Notes: a model not told the origin generated them from the sequence alone. Numbered from the stretch's first letter, positions 41,540 to 50,712 are shown. The stretch is DNA of 64,000 bases from Streptomyces barringtoniae (GCF_020819595.1 NZ_JAJHNP010000009.1:124001-188000), one strand, 5' to 3'. Numbers and translations are program-made.

Positions 41540-42361
41540 TCAGGGTGTCGGACCCGGCTCGCGGCTCGGCGCGGCGTCCTTCCACACCGTGTGGAAAGCC
41601 AGCCGCAGGCAGCCCGCCAGGGCCGGGTGTTCGATGAAGAGCGTGGTGGTGGAGCCGGCACCGGCCACCGGATCGGGCATGTCGCACAGGACGAGGGAGG
41701 CGTCGGCGACGACGAGTTTCAGGGGCAGTTCGGGGGCGAAGCGGGCCTCCTCGCCCGCCGCGGCGAAGCGCCGTACGTGGTCCACCTGCTCGGGGTCGTC
41801 CAAGGCGTCGTCGAGGTAGATCGCGCGGACGGTGCCGCCCGAACGGTGCAGCCGATGGACCACCGCCAGGCCGTCCGCGTTCTCGGTGGGGGCGACGAAC
41901 GGCGGTTTGCAGAAGGTGAGCAGTTCGTGCCGCGCCTGCCGCTGGATGTCGGCGAAACGTTCGGAGATCGCCTTGGGGTCGCGCAGGATCTCGATGTAGT
42001 CCAGCGGGTCGGTGTGGTCCCGGCCCTGGGACCACAGGGGCTGCAGGAGGCCGGCCAAGTCCTGGGAGACCCGCTCCAGTCGGTCGACGGTCTCCCGTTG
42101 CGCGGCCATCAGGCGGGCGAGGGCCAGCTCGGGTGTGACGGCGGAGTACGTCGCCACCCGCCCCGGGTGGACGGTGGCCAGCTGCCGCCGCACGAGGGCG
42201 TCCAGCACGTCGTACACGCGCTGGCGCGGCACGTCGGCCTCCCGGGCCACCTCGGCGGCCGTGTAAGAACCACGCCTGACGAGGGTCAGGTAGACCCGTG
42301 CCTCGTAGCGGGCCAGGCCCAGCGACATCAGGTCGTTGACGGTTCCGTCTTCAAGCTCCAT
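41540..42361 (-). CDS. TrmB-like helix-turn-helix regulator
   Basis: The protein has 273 residues from ATG 42361 (MELEDGTVNDLMSLG). The N-terminal winged helix-turn-helix (about 8-75) has GLARYEARVYLTLVRRGSYTAAEVAREADVPRQRVYDVLDAL, typical of TrmB proteins that sense sugars. A coiled linker (AQRETVDRLERVSQDLAGLL) leads to a PLD-like C-terminal domain (IEILRDPKAISERF, GTVRAIYLDD, ASLVLCDMPDP). It is divergent from the S53 peptidase gene, with a palindrome in the 248-bp spacer, so it may control that peptidase. Confidence 0.85.
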   Translation of the reverse strand: MELEDGTVNDLMSLGLARYEARVYLTLVRRGSYTAAEVAREADVPRQRVYDVLDALVRRQLATVHPGRVATYSAVTPELALARLMAAQRETVDRLERVSQDLAGLLQPLWSQGRDHTDPLDYIEILRDPKAISERFADIQRQARHELLTFCKPPFVAPTENADGLAVVHRLHRSGGTVRAIYLDDALDDPEQVDHVRRFAAAGEEARFAPELPLKLVVADASLVLCDMPDPVAGAGSTTTLFIEHPALAGCLRLAFHTVWKDAAPSREPGPTP

Positions 42362-42535
42362 GGCTGCACAACGTACCGGGCCGCGCCGAGAGTTGATCCC
42401 AAGGTTTTTACCAACTGGCTCTGTTCTCTTCGGCAAATTGTCCATAGCCTCGTATCTAGCCACCACTGACCAGGGTGGCAGCATCAGCAGGATGCCCAAA
42501 TCGACTCCGCCCGGCCACCCCCAACGGCAAGCGCT

Positions 42536-42551
42536 TGTCATGTCTATGACA
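42536..42551. promoter_or_regulatory. Palindromic operator candidate before the S53 gene
   Basis: TGTCAT-GTCT-ATGACA (42536-42551) is a perfect 6-bp inverted repeat 59 bp before the S53 start and within the spacer to the TrmB-like gene. It suits a winged-helix dimer. Confidence 0.5.
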
Positions 42552-42609
42552 TAACAGCACTTCCGGCCGCCGGTGCGGAGCCACCCATCCCCCCACGGAG
42601 GGCAGTTCA

Positions 42610-43869
42610 TTGCGTTCTCACCGCAGAAGGACCCTGATACGCCGCGGCGCGCCCGCGTTCCTGTCCGCGGCGGCTCTGATCACCGGCGGCCTCGCCGTCG
42701 CCGCGCAGTCGTCGGCGTTCGCCACGACGACCACCGCGTCGCCCACCGCCTCCACGGCCTCCACGGTGCACACCCGCCCGCTGTGTTCGGAGCCCACCAA
42801 GCCCGGCTACATGGCCTGCCAGGCGGTGGTCCGCACCGACCTCACGCCGCAGAAGTCCCTCGGCCGCCACGACACCCCCAAGGGTTTCGGGCCGGCCGAT
42901 CTGCAGGCCGCCTACAACCTGCCCAAGGACGGCGGCAAGGGCGCCACCGTCGCCATCGTCGACGCCAACGACGACCCGAACGCCGAGAAGGACCTGGCGG
43001 CCTACCGGTCCCAGTACGGCCTGCCGGAGTGCAGCACGAGCAACGGCTGCTTCAAGAAGATCGACCAGGACGGCGGCACCAACTACCCGGCGCCCGACTC
43101 GGGTTGGGCCGGCGAGATCTCCCTCGACGTCGACATGGTCAGCGCGGCCTGCCCGCAGTGCCACATCCTGCTCGTCGAGGCCAAGTCCGCCAGCATGGAC
43201 GACCTCGGCGCGGCCGTGAACCAGGCCGTCAAGCAGGGCGCCAAGTACGTCTCCAACAGCTACGGCGGCGGCGAGGAGGCCGCCGACACCCAGGCGGACG
43301 ACAAGTACTTCAAGCACCCCGGCGTCGCCATCACCGTCAGCTCCGGCGACAGCGGTTACGGCACCGAGTACCCGGCCGCCTCCCAGTACGTGACGGCCGT
43401 CGGCGGCACCTCGCTCAAGAAGGACAGCAGCACCCGCGGCTGGTCCGAGTCCGTCTGGGGCACCTCAGCCGGCGGCGAGGGAGCGGGCTCGGGCTGCTCG
43501 CAGTACGACGCCAAGCCGTCCTGGCAGAAGGACACCGACTGCGCCAAGCGCGCCGTGGCCGACGTCGCCGCCGTCGCCGACCCGGCCACCGGTCTCGCCG
43601 TCTACGACACCTACCAGGCCAGCGGCTGGAACGTGTACGGCGGCACCAGCGCCTCCGCACCGTTCGTCGCCGGCGTCTACGCCCTCGCGGGCGCCCCGGG
43701 CAGCGGTGACGTCCCGGCGTCCTACCCCTACGCCCACCCGGACAAGCTGAACGACGTCAGCGACGGCTCCAACGGGTCCTGCAGCAACTACCTCTGCAAG
43801 GCGGGCAAGGGCTACGACGGCCCGACCGGCCTCGGCACCCCGAACGGCGTGGCCGCCTTCACCAAGTAA
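42610..43869 (+). CDS. Secreted S53 (sedolisin-type) peptidase, second paralogue
   Basis: The protein has 419 residues. The TTG at 42610 follows GGAGGGC. Signal peptide: RSHRRRTLIRRGAPA, then a hydrophobic stretch to AFATT (about residue 39). The catalytic set is complete: E169 and D173 (GWAGEISLDVD), D247 (SSGDSGYG) and S347 (YGGTSASAP). Two CxxxxxC-type pairs are shared with the paralogue at 2271 (CPQCHILLVEAKSA, PECSTSNGC), and overall identity is high. It lacks the 19-residue insert of that copy. As in the other copy, there is only a short pro-region. A terminator shared with the convergent PBP gene follows. Confidence 0.93.
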   Translation: MRSHRRRTLIRRGAPAFLSAAALITGGLAVAAQSSAFATTTTASPTASTASTVHTRPLCSEPTKPGYMACQAVVRTDLTPQKSLGRHDTPKGFGPADLQAAYNLPKDGGKGATVAIVDANDDPNAEKDLAAYRSQYGLPECSTSNGCFKKIDQDGGTNYPAPDSGWAGEISLDVDMVSAACPQCHILLVEAKSASMDDLGAAVNQAVKQGAKYVSNSYGGGEEAADTQADDKYFKHPGVAITVSSGDSGYGTEYPAASQYVTAVGGTSLKKDSSTRGWSESVWGTSAGGEGAGSGCSQYDAKPSWQKDTDCAKRAVADVAAVADPATGLAVYDTYQASGWNVYGGTSASAPFVAGVYALAGAPGSGDVPASYPYAHPDKLNDVSDGSNGSCSNYLCKAGKGYDGPTGLGTPNGVAAFTK

Positions 43870-43892
43870 CACACCGAGAACCGCACAGTCCG

Positions 43893-43924
43893 CTTCGCCC
43901 CGCCGGTCGGCCGACGGGGCGAAG
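43893..43924 (+). terminator. Bidirectional hairpin terminator
   Basis: CTTCGCCCCG (43893-43902) pairs with CGGGGCGAAG (43915-43924), between the convergent S53 and penicillin-binding protein genes. Confidence 0.82.
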
Positions 43925-43929
43925 TGCTG

Positions 43930-46191
43930 TCAACGGCACTTGTGCGCATGGCACCTGGGGCCCGGCGCCGGAAGGCCGGGCGCGGGGGTGGTCGTGACGG
44001 GCGTGTGCTTGCCCGGTCTGGTGGCGTGCTTGGCCGGGGTGTGGGTGGGCCTGGGGGAGGGTGAGGGGGCGCCGGGCTCGTTGCTGCCGTGGCCCAGGGG
44101 TGCCGGGGCGGGGAAGGGGAGGTCGGGCAGGCCGGACAGGGCGTTGCGCATGTACGCGGTCCAGATCTCGGTCGGGATGTCCCCGCCGAACACCTTCTGC
44201 AGGCCGCCGACGCCCGCCAGGGACTGGAGCTGGGGATGGGCGGGGTCCTCCTTGAAGAGGACGACCGACGTGGCCAGTTGGCGGGTGTAGCCGATGAACC
44301 AGGCCGAGCGGTAGTCGTCGGTGGTGCCGGTCTTGCCCGCCGCCGTACGGCCGAGTGCCTGGGCCCTGGTGCCGGTGCCGCGGGTGATGACGCCCCGCAG
44401 GACGTCGGTCACGTTGTCGGCGACCGCCGCCGGCAGGGCCCGTACGGGGGCGGGAGCCGTGAATCCCGGCAGGACCGCGCCGTCGTGGGTCACCTTGGTC
44501 ACCGAGTACGGCGTGGCCTGCATCCCGGAGGCGGCGAACGTCGCGTAGGCGCCCGCCATGCGGATCGCGCTCGGCGTGGAGGTGCCGATGTAGAAGCCGG
44601 CGCTGGGCGCGGCGAGGCTCTCCGGGCGCAGGCCCAGGGTCTTCGCCGTGCGGGCCACGTCGCCGTAGCCGACGTCCTCGCCCAGCTGCACGTACGGCGT
44701 GTTGACCGACTGCTCCATCGCCGTGCGCAGGGAGATGTACCCCCAGCGGTGCGGGGTGTCGTTGTGCTGGTGGAGGAGGCCGGTGGGGTCCTTGTCGTCG
44801 GTGACGTAGTCGCCCTGCCGGTCCTTGATCTGGATGCCGTCGTCGCCGTCGAACCTGCTGCCCGGGGTGATCGGTGCCGGAGGCGTGCCCGGTTTCAGGA
44901 CGGCCCCGTACTGGAGCGCGGAGGCGAGGACGAGCGGTTTGAAGGTCGACCCCACCGGGACGCCGGAGGTGTCGGCGTTGTCGGAGTAGTGGGCCTGCTG
45001 GTAGCCGGGGCCGCCGTAGACGGCCAGGATCCGGCCGGTCGCCGGGTCCACCGAGGCGGCGCCGGCCTGGACGTTCCGGTCGGCCGCCCGGTGGGCGGGG
45101 TCGAGACGCTCGGCGCGCACCTTGGCGACGGCCCTGGCCAGTTCCGCCGTCTTCTTGCGGTCGAAGGTGGTGTGGATCTGGTAGCCGCCGCGGCTCAGGC
45201 TGCCGTCGGTGACGCCGGGGTCGTGTGCCTGGACGTACGAGCGGGCCAGCTGGACCAGATAGCCGGTCTGGCCGGTGAGCCCGGATCCGGGGGCCCACTT
45301 GCGGGGCGCGGGGAAGCCGGCCGCCGCGATGCGGGCGCGCTGCTGCTGCGTCAGCCTGCCGGTCTTCACCATCCGGTCGAGCACCCAGGACCAGCGGGCC
45401 TGCGCCTGCGCCCGGGCCCGGGGGTCGGCGTCGGCGTACTGGAAGAGGCTCGGCTCGTTGACCGCGGCGGCGAGGAACGCGCCCTGGCTCACGGTGAGCT
45501 TCTCGACCGGGAGGCCGTAGTACACGCGGGCGGCGGCCTGGATGCCGTTGGCCTGGCGGCCGAAGAAGCAGGTGTTCAGATAGCCCTGGAGGATCTGCTG
45601 CTTGCTCATGCTCGCGCCGATCTTGGCGGAGATCAGCAGTTCCTTGAACTTGCGGGACAGCGTCTGCGACTGGTCGAGGTAGGTGTTCTTGACGAACTGC
45701 TGGGTGATCGTCGATCCGGACTGGACGGAGCCGCCCTCGGCCATGTGCACGAGGGCGCGCGCGACGCCCTGCGGGTCGATGCCCGGGTCGGTGTAGAAGG
45801 AGGCGTTCTCGGCGGCGATGAAGTCCCCCTGCACGTCGGCGGGGACCTGGGCCAGGGTGACGTTCTCCCGGTTGACGCTGCCGTCGGTCGCCAGCACGGT
45901 GCCGTCGGACCAGTAGTAGACGTTGTTCTGGAGCAGCGTCTGGGGGTTCGGGTCGGGGACGCTGATCGTGGCGTAGGCGTACCCGACGGCCGCGGCCACT
46001 GCGCCGACGCAGAGCAGGAACGACGCCAGCACCTGGCGCCACGACGGCAGCCAGCGGCGCGGGCCGGTCCGGCCGGCGCGCGGATAGTCGATCAAACGTT
46101 TCCGCACGTCGGTACGGCCCCTGCCGCGGCCGCCGGCCGCACGCCTGCCGGAGCTGGTCCGCTGCGGCGGTCGGCGCCGGGTTCCGCTCAT
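43930..46191 (-). CDS. Bifunctional class A penicillin-binding protein
   Basis: The protein has 753 residues from ATG 46191. A basic head and one helix (VLASFLLCVGAVAAAVGYAYA, about 49-70) precede a GT51 glycosyltransferase domain: AAENASFYTDPGID (catalytic Glu; the usual ED is EN, common in actinobacteria), GSTITQQFVKN and SRKFKELL. The transpeptidase domain has GSTFKPL (SxxK), EQSVNTPY (SxN) and KTGTTDDYRSAWF (KTG). Both activities should be present. A Pro/Thr/His-rich tail of about 55 residues ends RCHAHKCR. The gene is 35 bp downstream of matB on the same strand. That suggests glycan synthesis and surface polymer are expressed together. Confidence 0.92.
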   Translation of the reverse strand: MSGTRRRPPQRTSSGRRAAGGRGRGRTDVRKRLIDYPRAGRTGPRRWLPSWRQVLASFLLCVGAVAAAVGYAYATISVPDPNPQTLLQNNVYYWSDGTVLATDGSVNRENVTLAQVPADVQGDFIAAENASFYTDPGIDPQGVARALVHMAEGGSVQSGSTITQQFVKNTYLDQSQTLSRKFKELLISAKIGASMSKQQILQGYLNTCFFGRQANGIQAAARVYYGLPVEKLTVSQGAFLAAAVNEPSLFQYADADPRARAQAQARWSWVLDRMVKTGRLTQQQRARIAAAGFPAPRKWAPGSGLTGQTGYLVQLARSYVQAHDPGVTDGSLSRGGYQIHTTFDRKKTAELARAVAKVRAERLDPAHRAADRNVQAGAASVDPATGRILAVYGGPGYQQAHYSDNADTSGVPVGSTFKPLVLASALQYGAVLKPGTPPAPITPGSRFDGDDGIQIKDRQGDYVTDDKDPTGLLHQHNDTPHRWGYISLRTAMEQSVNTPYVQLGEDVGYGDVARTAKTLGLRPESLAAPSAGFYIGTSTPSAIRMAGAYATFAASGMQATPYSVTKVTHDGAVLPGFTAPAPVRALPAAVADNVTDVLRGVITRGTGTRAQALGRTAAGKTGTTDDYRSAWFIGYTRQLATSVVLFKEDPAHPQLQSLAGVGGLQKVFGGDIPTEIWTAYMRNALSGLPDLPFPAPAPLGHGSNEPGAPSPSPRPTHTPAKHATRPGKHTPVTTTPAPGLPAPGPRCHAHKCR

Positions 46192-46226
46192 GGGCTCGGA
46201 TCACTTTCCTTTCGGTATCACTGGGT

Positions 46227-48452
46227 TCAGTACCACTGGGTGGTGTCGTGGGGGACGGGCGGCCGGTGACCGGCCTGGGGAACGGCCAGCGGAGCCTGCA
46301 GGCTGCCGTAGCGCTCCATGCGCTGCCAGCGCAGGCGTGAGCCGGACACGGCGGTGAAGACGGACTGGATCACCACCAGGTACATCAGCTGCCGGTAGAC
46401 GAACTGCTGCAGCGGCAGGCTCCACAGCGGGCCGGGGCGTTCGCCGTCCAGGCGGAAGGCGTACAGGCCCATGCCGAGCTGCAGCAGCAGGAAGGCCAGC
46501 CACAGGCCGGCGATCCGGAGCGGGTCGAGGAAGACCAGGCCGTACAGGGCGAAGATGTCCACGGCCGGGGCGAGCAGCGGCAGCAGGACCTGGAAGAGGA
46601 GGAGATACACCAGGCCCCGGCGGCCCAGCTTGCCGGCGGCGCCGCGCTGGACCAGCGCGCCACGGTGCTTCCACATCGCCTGCAGGGTGCCGTAGCACCA
46701 GCGGTACCGCTGCCGCCACAGGGCGTTCAGGGACGCGGGCGCCTCGGTCCAGGCCACCGCGCCCTCCTCGTACACCACGCGCCAGCCGTCGCGGCACAGG
46801 GCCATGGTGAGGTCGGTGTCCTCGGCGAGGGTGACGTCGCTGACGCCGCCGAGGTCCAGCAGCGCGCGGCGGCGGAAGGCGCCGACGGCTCCGGGCACGG
46901 TGGGCATGCACTCGGCGAGGTCGAACAGGCGGCGGTCGAGGTTGAAGCCGACCACGTACTCGATGTGCTGCCAACGTCCCAGCAGGCCGCCGCGGTTGAC
47001 GACCTTGGCGTTGCCGGAGACGGCGCCCACGCGGGGGTCGGCGAAGGGCTGCACGAGGGTGCGGACGGCGTCGGGTTCGAAGACCGTGTCGCCGTCGACC
47101 ATGACCACCAGGTCGCAACTCGCCGCGGCGAGCCCGGTGTTGAGCGCGGCCGGTTTGCCCGCGTTCTCCTGCCGGATCACCCGCACCCCCGGCAGCCGGA
47201 GCGACTCCACCAGGTCCGCGGTGCCGTCGGAGGAGCCGTCGTCCACCACGATGACCTCCACCGGATGGTCGGAGGCGATCAGGGAGCGCACGGCCGCCTC
47301 GATCCCGGCGCTCTCGTTGTACGCGGGGACGATGACGCTGACCGGTACGGTCACCGGCGGCCCCCAGGAGCGGCCCCGGCGCCCGGAACGCAGGCGCCGG
47401 TGCCGGCGGGCCGCGATCAGCACGACCGCCGCGCGCAGCACGCTGATCGCTCCGGCCGCGTACATCAGCACGCCCAGCAGCCATACGACCCAGTCGCCGG
47501 TCCGCAGCACCGTGATGAGGGCCAGGCCCTGGAGGTGGTCGCCGAGGCCGGCGCGCTGGACCGGCCCGGCCATGCCGACGGCGGCGCCGACCGTCGCGAA
47601 CCGGAAGCCCCGTGCCTTCAGTCTCGGGATCAGGGTGGCCAGCGCGGCGACGGTCTCCGCGCGGTCCCCGCCGCCGTCGTGCATCAGCAGGACCTGACCG
47701 GCGTGGCCGTGCGGCGTCGCGTTCGCGACGATGCGGGCGGTGCCGGGTCGCTGCCAGTCCTCGGCGTCCTGGGTGGAGAGCACCGTGACATAGCCGGCCT
47801 GGTCGGCCTGCTCGAGGACGGACCAGTCGGCGTCGTCCAGCGCGGCGTTCGACGAGGAGTACGGCGGCCTGAGCAGCGCGGTGGTGACCCCGGCCGCGCC
47901 GGCCACCGCCAGCTGGGTCTCGCGCAGTTCCAGGGAACGCTGCCAGGGGGCGAGGCGGGCCAGGTCGGGGTGGGTGAAGGTGTGGATGCCGATCTGGTGG
48001 CCGTCGGCGATCATGCGGCGGACCAGGTCCGGGTGGTCCACGACCTCGGTGCCGACGACGAAGAAGGTCGCGCGCACATGGTCGCGGCGCAGCACGTCGA
48101 GGATGCGCCGCGTCCAGACGGGGTCGGGGCCGTCGTCGAAGGTGAGGGCGATGGTGCGGTCCCTGACCCGGACGGTGTGCGCGGAGGAGGCGGCGTTCGC
48201 GATCACCGGGCCGCCGTGGGTCACCCGGGCGGGCACCGCGTCGTTCCGGCCACGGGCACCGGTCACGTCGTCCGGGCTGATCCCGAACATGTGGTGGGTG
48301 TAGCCCTGCAGCAGGAGTGCCGTCGACAGCGTCACCGCGAGCACGCTCAGCAGGAGCCAGTGGGTGCGGGGTGTGATCTGGCGGGTGCGGCCGTGGCGGC
48401 GGACGGGGGCCTTGCGGCGGGAGGGGGCGGTGCGGCGTCGGCGGTCGGTCAC
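46227..48452 (-). CDS. matB: MatB: fused polysaccharide deacetylase and GT2 polymer synthase
   Basis: The protein has 741 residues. Helix 1 (WLLLSVLAVTLSTALLLQG, about 32-50) leads to an outer CE4 deacetylase domain: ALTFDDGPD (104-110), HTFTHPDL (metal His 157 and 161), LLRPPYSSSN and MHDGGGDRAET. Two helices bring the chain back to a cytoplasmic GT2 domain: VSVIVPAYNES, VVDDGSSDG, MVDGDTVFEPD (DxD), AEDTDLTMAL and RQRYRWCYG. Three or four C-terminal helices follow. The fusion is the MatB layout of Streptomyces. As I recall, MatAB make a poly-GlcNAc-like polymer that holds hyphae together in pellets. All motifs are intact. Confidence 0.93.
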   Translation of the reverse strand: MTDRRRRTAPSRRKAPVRRHGRTRQITPRTHWLLLSVLAVTLSTALLLQGYTHHMFGISPDDVTGARGRNDAVPARVTHGGPVIANAASSAHTVRVRDRTIALTFDDGPDPVWTRRILDVLRRDHVRATFFVVGTEVVDHPDLVRRMIADGHQIGIHTFTHPDLARLAPWQRSLELRETQLAVAGAAGVTTALLRPPYSSSNAALDDADWSVLEQADQAGYVTVLSTQDAEDWQRPGTARIVANATPHGHAGQVLLMHDGGGDRAETVAALATLIPRLKARGFRFATVGAAVGMAGPVQRAGLGDHLQGLALITVLRTGDWVVWLLGVLMYAAGAISVLRAAVVLIAARRHRRLRSGRRGRSWGPPVTVPVSVIVPAYNESAGIEAAVRSLIASDHPVEVIVVDDGSSDGTADLVESLRLPGVRVIRQENAGKPAALNTGLAAASCDLVVMVDGDTVFEPDAVRTLVQPFADPRVGAVSGNAKVVNRGGLLGRWQHIEYVVGFNLDRRLFDLAECMPTVPGAVGAFRRRALLDLGGVSDVTLAEDTDLTMALCRDGWRVVYEEGAVAWTEAPASLNALWRQRYRWCYGTLQAMWKHRGALVQRGAAGKLGRRGLVYLLLFQVLLPLLAPAVDIFALYGLVFLDPLRIAGLWLAFLLLQLGMGLYAFRLDGERPGPLWSLPLQQFVYRQLMYLVVIQSVFTAVSGSRLRWQRMERYGSLQAPLAVPQAGHRPPVPHDTTQWY

Positions 48453-48467
48453 GTCAGGGCCTTGGGA

Positions 48468-49118
48468 TCACTTCACGGGCTTGTGGGACGAGCCGAGGGC
48501 GCGCCCCTTCGGGGCCGGGGTGCGGGTGGGGGCGGAGGCCGGGGAGGTGGTCTGCGTCTGCGTCACGGTGGTCCCCGTCCCGCGGGCGGTCGGGGCTGCC
48601 GTGGTGCCCGGCGCCTTCCGTACCGGACGGGGGCCGGTGTGCGCCGCGGCGGGGTTCGCGCTCACCGCCGGGCGGCCGGTGCCGGACGGGGCGTGCACGC
48701 GCGGCGCGGCCGGGTGCGTGGCGGCCGGCTGCGGGAAGAACGGGGCGCTGACGCTCGGGCCGCCCAGCAGGGTGCTGATCAGCAGGACGACGTATCCGCC
48801 GGCGGGGATCATCAGCAGCCGGGCGGCGCGCAGCGCACGGCGCTGGCGGCGCCCCGAGGAGTCCACGAAGACGGGCCGCGCCGGCTCGCTCACCGGCGTG
48901 TCCGGTTCCGGCACGAACGGGATTTCCGGCATGAAGGGGATTTCCTGCATGAAGGGGATGGGTTGCGTGTCGATCTGCCCCTGGTGCACGGCGTCCCAGG
49001 GCAGGGGGGCGGTGTCGGTGACGGCTCCCCCGCCCTGGTGGCCGTAGGCATACCCGTACCCGGCACCGCCGTACGGCTCCTCGCCGTACGCCCTGCCGCT
49101 GTCGTCCGTCCACTGCAC
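48468..49118 (-). CDS. matA: MatA: membrane partner of MatB
   Basis: The protein has about 216 residues. GTG 49118 (VQWTDDSG) has GGGGA 9 bp upstream; an in-frame start at 49178 would add 20 residues. The N-terminal 120 residues are cytoplasmic, with Gly/Tyr-rich GYGYAYGHQGGG and a repeated PFMQEIPFMPEIPFVPE motif. One helix (LLMIPAGGYVVLLISTLLGG) is followed by a Pro/Ala/Thr-rich outer tail ending PKGRALGSSHKPVK. Low complexity and position 15 bp before matB fit MatA. It probably helps polymer assembly or placement, but has no enzyme motif. Confidence 0.8.
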   Translation of the reverse strand: MQWTDDSGRAYGEEPYGGAGYGYAYGHQGGGAVTDTAPLPWDAVHQGQIDTQPIPFMQEIPFMPEIPFVPEPDTPVSEPARPVFVDSSGRRQRRALRAARLLMIPAGGYVVLLISTLLGGPSVSAPFFPQPAATHPAAPRVHAPSGTGRPAVSANPAAAHTGPRPVRKAPGTTAAPTARGTGTTVTQTQTTSPASAPTRTPAPKGRALGSSHKPVK

Positions 49119-49195
49119 GACTCGTGTCCCCTGTCCTGGCCGACCGACATGGTCATCCGCATGGACAGAGCGCGGCACCCCGGAACTGTTACACC

Positions 49196-49657
49196 TCAGT
49201 CCTCAGGCACCCACTTCACCACCGCGTCTCCACACTCGGCGGTGTGCGTGTAGAACGCCTTCAGCTCCTGGTGCGCCGCCGCGAACGCACCCCATGTCTC
49301 GGGCTCCGCGGTCGCACCGCCGTAGTGCGGCAGCACCGCGTCCCGGGCGAAGTCCCACAGCGTGTCGAAGTCGGCCGCGGCCAGGAACCCGGACACTCGG
49401 CGGGCCTGGGCCGCCGTCAGCACCAGCAGCGGCGGTTTGCGCCGGTCGGCGCGGAACACCGGCCGGCCGCCGAGCACCACGTGGGTCCCGGGCCGGTCCC
49501 GGGCAAGGGGATTTGGGCAGGCGCCGGCGTAGATGCGCTCCTGGTCCCGGTAGTGCCGGACGGTCTCCGAGGCGTCGTCGAAAAGCCGTTCCAGCCAGGT
49601 CGAGCTGTTGCGCAGTGCCGGCGGCGGCACCGCTCGCAGACGGAGGTACGCGCTCAT
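49196..49657 (-). CDS. DUF1877 (YfbM-like) protein
   Basis: The protein has 153 residues from ATG 49657 (MSAYLRLRAVPP). Typical features are an N-terminal MSxYLRLR strand, LVLTAAQARRVSGFLAAADFDTLW in the middle and a Trp-containing C-terminal helix (WGAFAAAHQELKAFYTHTAECGDAVVKWV). It is probably a single cytoplasmic domain. The function of the family is not established to my knowledge. It is upstream of matA on the same strand with 77 bp between, so it could be cotranscribed. Confidence 0.78.
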   Translation of the reverse strand: MSAYLRLRAVPPPALRNSSTWLERLFDDASETVRHYRDQERIYAGACPNPLARDRPGTHVVLGGRPVFRADRRKPPLLVLTAAQARRVSGFLAAADFDTLWDFARDAVLPHYGGATAEPETWGAFAAAHQELKAFYTHTAECGDAVVKWVPED

Positions 49658-49768
49658 GCCAGAAGAGCGCACGAGGGCGTCGAAGCATCACGCGGCCGGA
49701 CAGGACCGGTCCGCCCCGCGCGGGGCGGCCGGGGCCTCGTGCAGTGGTCAGGACCCTGGCCGCCCCAT

Positions 49769-49818
49769 CCCTCTCCGTGCCGCCCACGAGGGGGGAGACC
49801 GGAACGGCACGGAGAGGG
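49769..49818. repeat. Perfect 14-bp hairpin in a divergent intergenic region
   Basis: CCCTCTCCGTGCCG (49769-49782) is perfectly complementary to 49805-49818, with a 22-bp loop that is also purine-rich. It lies between divergent starts (49657 minus, 50074 plus), where a terminator is not expected. The rest of this 416-bp stretch shows nothing else. Confidence 0.7.
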
Positions 49819-50073
49819 GTCCGGGGCGGGCCGCGGCACCTGCGCCGGCGAGCGGCGGCCGGCCCGGGCGGTACCGCGCCCGGCACTCACCCAGCGCGCG
49901 GCCCGCGGGAAACGTCACCCGGCCGCGACCGCCCCGGTCCCCTGCGGCCTCGTGAAGGGTGCCTGGTACGTTGTGACACTTCTGCGGGGGCAGACGCTGA
50001 TCGCCATGGGGCCGTCGATGCGAACGGTGCGCGGCTGACGGCACGAACTGGCTACGAACCGGCGCGAACGAGG

Positions 50074-50712
50074 ATGATCTTGGGCCAGGTACGGCAACCC
50101 CGGCGCGTACAGGCGTACGACGAGGAACTGGGCGCGGCGGTCGCGCGGGCCCAGGAGGGCGACGAGGCCGCCTTCGCGGTCGCCTACCGGTTCGTGCAGC
50201 CGGGCCTGCTGGGCTATCTGCACGGCATCGTCGGCGACGACGCCGAGGACGTGGCCTCCGACGCCTGGCTGGACATAGCCCGCGACCTCGGGCGTTTCAA
50301 GGGCGACGGCGCCGGTTTCCGCGGCTGGACCGCGACCATCGCCCGGCACCGGGCCCTGGACCACCTGCGCCGCCAGCGCGTGCGGCCCCGCTCGGGCGGG
50401 ACCGAGCAGGACGTACTGCACCTGGCCGGTCCGCACAGCACCCACGAACAGGCCCTGGAGTCCCTCTCTACCGAGCGGGCCCTGGAACTGGTCCGCGGGC
50501 TGCCCCGGGACCAGGCCGAGGCCGTGCTGCTGCGGGTCGTGGTCGGCCTGGACGGTCCCGCCGCCGCTCGCGTCCTCGGCAAGCGCCCCGGAGCGGTGCG
50601 CACGGCGGCCCACCGAGGCCTGAAACGCCTCGCGCGCCAGCTCGGCATCAGCAGTGAGACGGAGAAGGGTGTGACGGATGGGGCTTCCCGAACGCTGGGG
50701 GAGTCGACATGA
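50074..50712 (+). CDS. ECF-type RNA polymerase sigma factor
   Basis: The protein has 212 residues from ATG 50074; TTG 50080 has a better spaced GAGG and may be the true start. Region 2 covers about 20-90 (DEAAFAVAYRFVQPGLLGYL, DAEDVASDAWLDIARDLGRF, GWTATIARHRALDHLRRQRV). Region 4 covers about 125-190 (ALELVRGLPRDQAEAVLLRVVVGLDGPAAARVLGKRPGAVRTAAHRGL). No long extension is seen. The next gene encodes a membrane protein with a matching cytoplasmic head, the usual place for an anti-sigma factor. It likely controls its own cluster, perhaps including the receptor and NTPase. Confidence 0.88.
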   Translation: MILGQVRQPRRVQAYDEELGAAVARAQEGDEAAFAVAYRFVQPGLLGYLHGIVGDDAEDVASDAWLDIARDLGRFKGDGAGFRGWTATIARHRALDHLRRQRVRPRSGGTEQDVLHLAGPHSTHEQALESLSTERALELVRGLPRDQAEAVLLRVVVGLDGPAAARVLGKRPGAVRTAAHRGLKRLARQLGISSETEKGVTDGASRTLGEST

